Assembly: GCA_016926855.1 (NCBI GenBank)
Contig: JAFGNT010000014.1
Span: 1 to 58,681, forward strand
From: Methanomicrobiaceae archaeon
GTDB lineage: Archaea > Halobacteriota > Methanomicrobia > Methanomicrobiales > Methanomicrobiaceae
DNA length: 58,681 bases
Reading direction: 5' to 3'
The notes beneath the pieces were generated by a model, which was given only the letters and a program-made list of their open reading frames with translations, did not search any database and was not told where the DNA came from. A program made the translations under genes and the position numbers. Positions 52,794 to 58,681 of the stretch are shown one piece after another. Each line of letters opens with the position of its first letter. Position 1 is the stretch's first letter.

Positions 52794-54116
52794 ATGCATG
52801 TCACAGTCATTTCTCCGGATATCTACACCTACGGCGCCATGCTGATCGGCGGCATCCTGCGGGAGGGTGGATATGACGTATCGGTCGGCAGAAAATACGC
52901 CGCCCCCCCATCGGAGACCGTATTTTTAAGCCTGTATTCAACACTCCACCTCCTCGATCCCCGGCTGAAGGACTTCATCAGCCGGCACCGCGAGAGGGGC
53001 GGGCGATGCTACGTCGGCGGGCCCGTATCTGCGTACCCGGAAATTGTGCTCGGCGAACTCGAACCCGATGCCGTGGTCGTGGGCGAAGGTGAAAATACCG
53101 TGCTTTCGCTCCTGCAAACAGGGCCCGTACCGGACCTTCCGGGCATCGCCGTCCGGGAGGGGGGCCGAATACGCATCAATCCTCCCGAGATCCCGGCATC
53201 GCTGGATCGCCCGATCCCCCTCATCCCGGACGATATCGGTACACAGGACATCAGGGGGGCGAATGTCTACATCGAGACGCACCGGGGGTGCCTCGGTTCC
53301 TGCACCTTCTGCCAGGTGCCCCGCTTCTTCGGCCACGATATCAGGAGCCGGACGATCGACTCCGTCCTCGCGGAGGTCAGGGCATTTAAGGAGAAAGGAA
53401 TGCGGCGGGTCTCCATCTCCGGCGGGACGGGATCCCTTTTTCAGTACGAAAACGGGACGCTGAATACGGCCGCCTTTATCGAACTCCTCTCCGGCATGGC
53501 CGATATCATGGGAAGTTCGAATATCTCCGCGCCCGATATCAGGGCCGACTGCATCAACGACGAAATTCTTGAGGCGATCAAAAAGTACACCATCGGGTGG
53601 ATATTTTTCGGGATTGAATCGGGGAGCGACAGGATACTGCGGCTCATGGGAAAGGGGATCACTGCCGCCACCGTCAGCGACGCCATCGACGAATGCAGGA
53701 ACCACGGGCTCAGCGTTGCCGGGAGTTTCATCGTCGGGTTCCCGACCGAAACGGCGAAGGATTTCCAGGCCACGAAGAAATTCATCGCCTCCGCGGGTCT
53801 TGACGACGTTTTCGTGAGTATCGCGGAACCGATCCCGGAAACGCCTCTTGCAAAGCTTGTTCTGGACACGCCCCAGAAGGACAATCCCTCGTGTGTCCCC
53901 ACGAAAGGGGAATACCGGTCCCTCGGCCTCACCGAAAGCGAGGCCCGGTGTTTTGACCTGAGCATGCATGCCGATATGTACAAACCCCGGCTCCACGTGG
54001 TCACCGACCAGATATTCGATGCCTATCTCACGGAAGTGCGGCGGCAGGGAACAGATATCAGAAACGTAACAGACCTGCTCTTCCGCTATTACGGGCGGGA
54101 TGATGGGCCCGGATAA
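52794..54116 (+). CDS. mgmA: B12-binding radical SAM protein, probable McrA glutamine C-methyltransferase
   Basis: A 440-residue cobalamin-dependent radical SAM methylase. Residues about 1-125 form a B12-binding-like Rossmann domain without the base-off His motif (VISPDIYTYGAMLIGGILREGGYDV, CYVGGPVSAYPEIVLGELEPDAVVVGEGE). IETHRGCLGSCTFCQVPRFFG supplies the CxxxCxxC cluster at about 166-173, followed by SGGTGSLF, GIESGSDRILRLMGKG and VGFPTETAKDF. This domain order matches the family shown in Methanoculleus to methylate the active-site Gln of McrA (MgmA); the arginine methylase Mmp10 has its B12 domain at the C-terminus instead. Position 156 bases behind mcrA supports it. ATG 52794 is used; TTG 52752 would lie before the predicted transcript start. 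Confidence 0.8.
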   Translation: MHVTVISPDIYTYGAMLIGGILREGGYDVSVGRKYAAPPSETVFLSLYSTLHLLDPRLKDFISRHRERGGRCYVGGPVSAYPEIVLGELEPDAVVVGEGENTVLSLLQTGPVPDLPGIAVREGGRIRINPPEIPASLDRPIPLIPDDIGTQDIRGANVYIETHRGCLGSCTFCQVPRFFGHDIRSRTIDSVLAEVRAFKEKGMRRVSISGGTGSLFQYENGTLNTAAFIELLSGMADIMGSSNISAPDIRADCINDEILEAIKKYTIGWIFFGIESGSDRILRLMGKGITAATVSDAIDECRNHGLSVAGSFIVGFPTETAKDFQATKKFIASAGLDDVFVSIAEPIPETPLAKLVLDTPQKDNPSCVPTKGEYRSLGLTESEARCFDLSMHADMYKPRLHVVTDQIFDAYLTEVRRQGTDIRNVTDLLFRYYGRDDGPG

Positions 54117-54268
54117 GCGGCCCGGATAAGCGGGGTGGGGGTCACACCCCCGCCGGTGCCTGATGACAGGAAGGAAACGTTCACATACCCCGGATTTCCG
54201 GGCATCTGCCGCGTCTACGAAGTACTTTGGAGTAAGTATAAGAGTCCGGAAAGAGGTACACACAGGTA

Positions 54269-55426
54269 ATGAAGAGTGTTTTTCACGTGATGCTCATCCC
54301 CACTCTCGGCTGCCCGGCAAACTGCAGCTACTGCTGGAGTTCCGAGGAGGACTCACCCGTCATGAGCATCGAAACCCTCAAAGAGGTCGTCGCGTGGCTT
54401 AAGAATTTCCGGGATGATCCGGTGACCATTACCTTCCATGGAGGAGAGCCGCTCCTTGCAGGCGCCGATTTTTACCGGGAGGCGCTGCCGCTGCTCTCCG
54501 ATGGTCTGGCTCACCTGAGCCCCGCGTTTGCCATGCAGACCAATCTCTGGAGGCTCACGCCGGAACTGGCAGATATTTTCGCGGAGTATCACATCCCCCT
54601 CGGATCAAGCATTGACGGCCCGAAGGAGGTAAACGACGTGCAAAGGGGAGAGGGGTACTTTGAAAAGACGATGCGTGGCTATGAGATTGCCCGCGCCCAC
54701 GGTCTCTCCGTGCGGTTCATCTGCACGTTCACCTCGTATTCGGTGGATTTCCGGGAGGAGATCTTCAGGTTTTTCCTAAAAAACGGATTAACCATGAAAC
54801 TGCATCCCGCACTCCCGTCCCTGCGTGGCAGCGACCCTGAAAAGTGGGCGCTTGCCCCGGAAAAGTACGGAGATCTGCTCCTGTATCTTCTCGATCAGTC
54901 GCTTGCGCACCTGCGTGAGATTGACATAATGAACATCAACGATCTCTGCCGGTGTGTCTTCACCCGGCAGGGCAACGTCTGCACCTTCGCGGACTGCATG
55001 GGGAATACGTTTGCCGTCGGCCCCGACGGGAGTATCTATCCCTGCTACCGTTTCGTCGGTATGCCGGAATATGTGATGGGAAGCGTGTACGACCGTCCCT
55101 CCCCGGAGGATCTTCGCCGATCCGCCGCCGGAAGGCTGATGCAGCGCTATAAGGAGTTTGTCGACCGGGAATGCGGGGATTGTGCCCATATCACCTATTG
55201 CCGGGGCGGGTGCCCCTATAATGCGATAGCGCCGTTTCACGGAGACATACGGGGCGTCGATCCCCACTGCCCCGCCTACAGGCGAATCTTCGACGAAATC
55301 TCCGCCCGGCTCAACACCGAGATGTACGAATCCCCCGGCATGGAGCAATCCCCGCTCCGGAGAGGGCGGAGAAAGCGTGCGCAGCCGGGCATTATGTCTC
55401 TCGTGCATAAGATCGTCTCCGAATAA
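54269..55426 (+). CDS. SPASM-domain radical SAM enzyme, putative peptide/protein-modifying
   Basis: A 385-residue radical SAM enzyme with N-terminal CxxxCxxC in PTLGCPANCSYCW (residues about 15-22), FHGGEPLL, SIDGPKEVND, and a C-terminal SPASM region with auxiliary-cluster cysteines (GNVCTFADCMGNTFAVGPDGSIYPCYRF, CGDCAHITYCRGGCPYNA, DPHCPAYRRIFDE). The pattern is that of anSME-like and RiPP-modifying enzymes that oxidise or cross-link residues of a protein or peptide. No obvious precursor peptide gene lies nearby. TATA (AAGTATAAG, 54234-54242) is about 30 bases before ATG, so the message is nearly leaderless. Its position between mcr/mgmA and mtr makes a methanogenesis enzyme a possible target. 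Confidence 0.75.
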   Translation: MKSVFHVMLIPTLGCPANCSYCWSSEEDSPVMSIETLKEVVAWLKNFRDDPVTITFHGGEPLLAGADFYREALPLLSDGLAHLSPAFAMQTNLWRLTPELADIFAEYHIPLGSSIDGPKEVNDVQRGEGYFEKTMRGYEIARAHGLSVRFICTFTSYSVDFREEIFRFFLKNGLTMKLHPALPSLRGSDPEKWALAPEKYGDLLLYLLDQSLAHLREIDIMNINDLCRCVFTRQGNVCTFADCMGNTFAVGPDGSIYPCYRFVGMPEYVMGSVYDRPSPEDLRRSAAGRLMQRYKEFVDRECGDCAHITYCRGGCPYNAIAPFHGDIRGVDPHCPAYRRIFDEISARLNTEMYESPGMEQSPLRRGRRKRAQPGIMSLVHKIVSE

Positions 55427-55508
55427 TGTCTGCATTATGCCCGGTGCCGCCTCCGGAAACGGCGGTGCCGGGGACGAGCGCTTGCGGACGAGCCGCGTGT
55501 GCGACAAT

Positions 55509-55528
55509 CAACACAATTTTTTTGTTGT
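55509..55528 (+). terminator. Hairpin and T tract after the SPASM radical SAM gene
   Basis: CAACA, a loop containing T7, then TTGTTG forms a weak stem about 85 bases after the stop; a second GC-rich stem (CCGCC ... GGCGG) lies at about 55446-55464. Together they probably end the transcript before the mtr promoter. Confidence 0.4.
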
Positions 55529-55615
55529 TAATGTAAAATTTACTGATGTAAAAAAAGTGATATTCGTCCCCTGTCCTCGATTTTTCAAGCAGACTGCGGA
55601 TATTTTTTCGAAACC

Positions 55616-55626
55616 TTTAATTAAAT
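55616..55626 (+). promoter_or_regulatory. BRE/TATA element of the mtr operon
   Basis: TTTAATTAAAT preceded by AAACC (BRE-like). Predicted start at about 55650 gives a leader of about 57 nt that ends with the SD GGGAGG at 55694-55699, 7 bases before mtrE. Confidence 0.6.
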
Positions 55627-55706
55627 CTCTATCAACTGTTATTTTGAACCAAAAAGGGTTTGTGTTAGTAACTCTGGTGCATGAGGCACGCAGGGAGGAT
55701 GCCTAA

Positions 55707-56609
55707 ATGGAAAACCTGGTACTTGGCATCGGTATTACTGCTCTGGCAGGTGCTCTGGCCACCGTCGCAGGCGCTGCGGAAGACACGGAATCTGATATCG
55801 GCTCACAGGGTGACCCGAATTCACAGGTTCAGCTGGCTCCGCAGATGGGATATATTCACCGCATTTACAATAAAGCTGTATCCGGTGAGCCCCCCGCCTA
55901 CGGACTATGGTGTGCTCTGGGCGCCGGCATTGCCTGGGCGTTAATGTCGATCCAAATAAACGCGGTTCTTGCTATCGTACTCGGTTCAGCAATTGCAGTC
56001 TTTGTGCAGGGTGTGTATGCAACGACTGCTTATCTGGGCAGGACAGCAAGTCTCGCGAAATTTGAACAGCCGGTATACATCGATATCATAAAATCGGTGA
56101 CTACCGTGACCATGGCACACGCGTTCGTCGCGATCTTCACGACGGTGGCAATGTGCCAGCTGATGATAGTAGCACTCGGACACCCGTTCCCGCTGCCGCT
56201 TCTCGCCCTTGTCTGGGGTATCGCACTCGGTGCAGCCGGATCTGCAACGGGAAATCCGTTCTACGGCAAAGAGCGCCAGTACCAGGAGCAGAAGTTCGGC
56301 GCTGGCGTTCCGATTTCCGCATCAGGAAACATCGTCCGCTACGCCGAAGCCGGCCAGCGCAGTTCACTCGACAATGGCTGGTTCGCCTCCAAGCTCGGCG
56401 GTCCGGCATCGGGTATCTGTTTCGGCCTGATCGTGTTCCTTGAACTCTGGCGTACCGTCCTCTTCGAGCAGATTGGCGCCGGATGGGGAGCTATCATTGC
56501 CGGTGTGGTCCTGATCCTCGTCTTCATGGTCATTGACCGGTACATCGAGACCTGGGCACGCAAGACCTACGGCCCGTATGTGGCAGAAACCGAGGAGGCG
56601 GCATCATGA
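55707..56609 (+). CDS. mtrE: Tetrahydromethanopterin S-methyltransferase subunit E
   Basis: A 300-residue membrane subunit of the Na+-pumping Mtr complex that transfers methyl from H4MPT to CoM. Seen: GIGITALAGALATVAGAAEDTESDIGSQGDPNSQVQLAP, a cytoplasmic loop (QMGYIHRIYNKAVSGEPPAYG), six or more helices and the conserved GNPFYGKERQYQEQKFGAGVPI segment. Full length. First gene of the operon; its stop overlaps the mtrD ATG (ATGA). Confidence 0.97.
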   Translation: MENLVLGIGITALAGALATVAGAAEDTESDIGSQGDPNSQVQLAPQMGYIHRIYNKAVSGEPPAYGLWCALGAGIAWALMSIQINAVLAIVLGSAIAVFVQGVYATTAYLGRTASLAKFEQPVYIDIIKSVTTVTMAHAFVAIFTTVAMCQLMIVALGHPFPLPLLALVWGIALGAAGSATGNPFYGKERQYQEQKFGAGVPISASGNIVRYAEAGQRSSLDNGWFASKLGGPASGICFGLIVFLELWRTVLFEQIGAGWGAIIAGVVLILVFMVIDRYIETWARKTYGPYVAETEEAAS

Positions 56610-57439
56610 GCGCACTCGGTGGAGGCGCAGGCGGTGGCGAGGGAATGAACCCGACCGCCACGATTGTCGGCCTTGTCATTATGCTGATTGCACTCGCAGC
56701 CACGTTCGTCGTCGGCGGCATGAGTGCCGCACTTGTGCTTGTCGGCATCATTATCGGCGGGGTTCTCGTCGGTTTCGGTGTCCACTTCGTTCCTGTCGGC
56801 GGGGCGCCGGCAGCCATGGGGCAGGCGCCCGGTATTGCAACCGGTGTCGCGATGCTCGCAGCGGGTGCCGGCCTTGCCGGTCTCTTCGGCGGTGCATGGG
56901 CGGCTGAGCTCGGTCTTGCCGTTGCCCTTGCGGGCGGCGCAGTCGGCGGCGGCCTGATGATGGCGATCACCTGTATGTTTGTCAATATCGTGTACGTCTT
57001 TGGCATGGGCATTCCCTCTGCCTCCGGAAAGGTGGACAAGGACCCGATTACGGGCGACACGTTCCCTGCGTACAAATCACAGGGTACTGAGGGACACGGG
57101 CTTCCCTTCATCTCCTACGTTGGCGGTGTGATCGGCGGTGCGCTCGGAGGTCTCGGTGGTACGCTCATCTACCTTCAGCTGCTCTTCCTCTACGAGGAGA
57201 TGCTTCCCGCGATGCTCAATGCATCCGCGGAAGAGATCCTTCCGGTCGCGGTCTCGCTCGCAGGCATTTTCGCTATCGGCATGTTCCTTGTCAATGCAGT
57301 GATTGCCGCGTACAATATCACGGGAACGATCGAAGGTCCTCACGACCCGAAGTTCAAGCGCTTCCCGCGTGCGATAGTGGGTGCGGCAATCGCATCCGCG
57401 GTCTGCGGACTTGTAGCGATTCTGATTGTGGCAGTGTGA
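56606..57439 (+). CDS. mtrD: Tetrahydromethanopterin S-methyltransferase subunit D
   Basis: A 277-residue membrane subunit (start MSALGGGAGGGEGMNPTATI; VHFVPVGGAPAAMGQAPGIATG; VFGMGIPSASGKVDKDPITGDTF; ITGTIEGPHDPKFKRFPRAIVG). Glycine- and alanine-rich helices pack against MtrC and MtrE in the Na+-translocating part. ATG 56606 overlaps the mtrE stop. Confidence 0.96.
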   Translation: MSALGGGAGGGEGMNPTATIVGLVIMLIALAATFVVGGMSAALVLVGIIIGGVLVGFGVHFVPVGGAPAAMGQAPGIATGVAMLAAGAGLAGLFGGAWAAELGLAVALAGGAVGGGLMMAITCMFVNIVYVFGMGIPSASGKVDKDPITGDTFPAYKSQGTEGHGLPFISYVGGVIGGALGGLGGTLIYLQLLFLYEEMLPAMLNASAEEILPVAVSLAGIFAIGMFLVNAVIAAYNITGTIEGPHDPKFKRFPRAIVGAAIASAVCGLVAILIVAV

Positions 57440-57448
57440 GGTGTGGAA

Positions 57449-58300
57449 ATGTCAGTAAAAATTGAAGCTTCTGAAGGTGGAAGGCCACACAACGAGATTC
57501 TCGGATTCGGACTCATCGGTTCGCTGGTCTGCATCTACCTGACCTACCTGAACGTGCTGACCGGCACGGAGATATTCTCGTTCTTCGGTGGTCTTGGTGC
57601 GGTCATCGCTCTCGCATGGGGCTCGGATACCATCAAGCACCTCTGCAGCTACGGTCTTGGTACCGGTGTCCCGTCCGCGGGTATGATCGCGTTCGGTTCC
57701 GGTGTCATCGCGATGCTCTTTGCCACAAAATTCGGCATTGCAGCACCGGTTGCTGCACTGGTCATCGCTGCACTGCTTGGAGCGGTGATTGGATACGTCT
57801 CCGATAAGGTTGTCAGCATGAACATCCCTGTCATGGTCATATCGCTCATCGAGCTCGCTATCGTCGGTGCGCTGACGATGATGGGTCTTGCTGCGATGGC
57901 CGGCGGATCGTTTATGTTTGCGGATCTCGTCGCGGGATCGACAACAGTCTTCGGAATTGAAATCGCAAGCTACGGCTCATCGGTTATCGGCGGCAGTGTT
58001 CTCGCTGTTATCTTCATTCTCGGTAGCATTGCCGTTCAGCACCCGTTCAACGCATGCCTCGGCCCCGGCGAACAGCAGGACCGGACGCTCATGCTCGCAG
58101 CGGAGTGCGGCTTTTTATCCATGATTGGAGTAGCCGTGATCTCGTTTGCGTTCATCGGTTTCGGATCGGCAGTCGTCGCACTTCTGGTCTCGATCATCGG
58201 CTGGGCCTACACATACATGGAGTACATCAAGCTCTCCCGCCGCGATGCCTATGACTGGCTGGATGCAAAACCGATTCATGAACCGAAAGGTGGTGCCTGA
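57449..58300 (+). CDS. mtrC: Tetrahydromethanopterin S-methyltransferase subunit C
   Basis: A 283-residue membrane subunit (MSVKIEASEGGRPHNEILGFGL; GLGTGVPSAGMIAFGSGVIAMLFATKFG; VQHPFNACLGPGEQQDRTLMLAAECGF; KLSRRDAYDWLDAKPIHEPKGG). ATG 57449 is chosen because GAGGTG ends five bases earlier; GTG 57443 overlaps the SD. The stop shares its last base with the mtrB ATG (TGATG). Confidence 0.96.
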   Translation: MSVKIEASEGGRPHNEILGFGLIGSLVCIYLTYLNVLTGTEIFSFFGGLGAVIALAWGSDTIKHLCSYGLGTGVPSAGMIAFGSGVIAMLFATKFGIAAPVAALVIAALLGAVIGYVSDKVVSMNIPVMVISLIELAIVGALTMMGLAAMAGGSFMFADLVAGSTTVFGIEIASYGSSVIGGSVLAVIFILGSIAVQHPFNACLGPGEQQDRTLMLAAECGFLSMIGVAVISFAFIGFGSAVVALLVSIIGWAYTYMEYIKLSRRDAYDWLDAKPIHEPKGGA

Positions 58301-58584
58301 TGGGATACATCGAAGTCCTTCCGGAATTCGGCCTGGTTGCGGATCCGTTCCTGGGCGTAGTGACCTCCATGGGCGAATCACTCGCACCTGTCATTGATCA
58401 GGTTGCCGAGCTTGAACTGATCGCAAATGACATCGTCGGCATGCTTTCGGGCGAAGGCAAGTTCCTCTCCTCGTTTCCGAACAGGGAGAAGGCGCTGCCT
58501 ATTGCCGGTGGTGTCACGGCATTCTGGTATGGTATGGCTGTCGGACTCTTCATCGCGGGATTCATCGCGTTCGGATTTCTGTGA
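58300..58584 (+). CDS. mtrB: Tetrahydromethanopterin S-methyltransferase subunit B
   Basis: A 94-residue subunit with a soluble amphipathic N-terminus (MGYIEVLPEFGLVADPFLG) and a single C-terminal membrane helix (VTAFWYGMAVGLFIAGFIAFGFL). Small stalk subunit of Mtr. It starts from TGATG overlap with mtrC, behind AAGGTGG. Confidence 0.95.
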   Translation: MGYIEVLPEFGLVADPFLGVVTSMGESLAPVIDQVAELELIANDIVGMLSGEGKFLSSFPNREKALPIAGGVTAFWYGMAVGLFIAGFIAFGFL

Positions 58585-58594
58585 GGTGATATAA

Positions 58595-58681
58595 ATGGCA
58601 GATAAAAAATCACCGGCAAGCGGATGGCCGATCGTCCAGGGTGACTTCCACTCCGGCGACGCAAACAGCTGTGTTGCGGTC
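58595..58681 (+). CDS. mtrA: Tetrahydromethanopterin S-methyltransferase subunit A, 5' end only
   Basis: 29 codons before the window ends (MADKKSPASGWPIVQGDFHSGD, then ANSCVAV). This is the start of the corrinoid-binding subunit that carries the methyl group; the cobamide domain and C-terminal anchor lie outside. GAGGTGAT is 5 bases before ATG 58595. Confidence 0.95.
   Translation, partial: MADKKSPASGWPIVQGDFHSGDANSCVAV

Noticed and set aside
52794-54116. Mmp10, the McrA arginine methylase
   Set aside because: The B12-like domain is N-terminal here, whereas Mmp10 carries its cobalamin domain at the C-terminus; the N-terminal layout fits the glutamine methylase family.
52938-54263. 441-codon minus-strand frame opposite the radical SAM gene
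   Set aside because: mgmA on the plus strand has intact B12 and radical SAM motifs; the opposite frame does not resemble a protein family.

Overview
This is chromosomal DNA of a GC-rich hydrogenotrophic methanogen, almost certainly an archaeon of the order Methanomicrobiales (Methanoculleus/Methanofollis-like by overall protein character; genus not provable here). The evidence is the mcrBDCGA, mtrEDCBA..., fwd/hdr and ftr genes, archaeal BRE/TATA promoters, poly-T terminators, archaeal PheRS/TrpRS/EndA and PEF-CTERM surface proteins. No rRNA, tRNA, CRISPR array or intact mobile element was recognised by eye.

Layout. 1-2400 is a decayed accessory patch: a truncated frame at the left edge (possibly a transposase), unreadable remnants, a polysaccharide flippase broken by one in-frame TGA, and the remains of a hexapeptide-repeat acyltransferase. 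2400-8300 carries three secreted PEF-CTERM proteins (two of them a tandem duplication, one reduced to signal peptide plus sorting signal), a CBS protein and a cation/proton antiporter. 8386-19059 holds a methyltransferase-fold protein with ogg, S-adenosyl(inosyl)homocysteine hydrolase, a calpain-type peptidase with small upstream frames, a seven-blade propeller/PKD surface protein and two HEAT-repeat membrane proteins. 19108-25548 is housekeeping (hisF, pheT, pheS, trpS, endA) plus a small ribbon-helix-helix regulator with its own palindromic operator. A secreted repeat protein follows at 25611-26870.

26886-36407 is a tightly overlapping ten-gene minus-strand operon read from one TATA box at about 36458: two tandem methanogenesis-marker-11 proteins, a BioB-like radical SAM protein, a short IorA-like thiamine-diphosphate protein, aksA, the homoaconitase subunits (the small one carries the homoaconitase YLRT loop), an uncharacterised Cys-rich protein, aksF and endonuclease IV. 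I read this as a coenzyme B operon that goes past the known 2-oxosuberate-forming steps and contains candidates for the unassigned decarboxylation and sulfur-insertion steps. It is the most interesting object in the window.

36510-58681 is the methanogenesis core: ftr; a plus-strand operon fusing formylmethanofuran dehydrogenase (fwdG, F, D, B, A, C) with heterodisulfide reductase hdrCBA and mvhD, the genes for the electron-bifurcating Hdr-Fwd supercomplex; mcrBDCGA; a B12-radical SAM enzyme expected to methylate the active-site glutamine of McrA (mgmA); a SPASM radical SAM enzyme of unknown target; and mtrEDCB with the start of mtrA. Together they cover the first step (CO2 to formyl-MFR to formyl-H4MPT), the Na+-pumping methyl transfer, methane release and heterodisulfide recycling, while the CoB operon supplies the cofactor consumed by Mcr and regenerated by Hdr.
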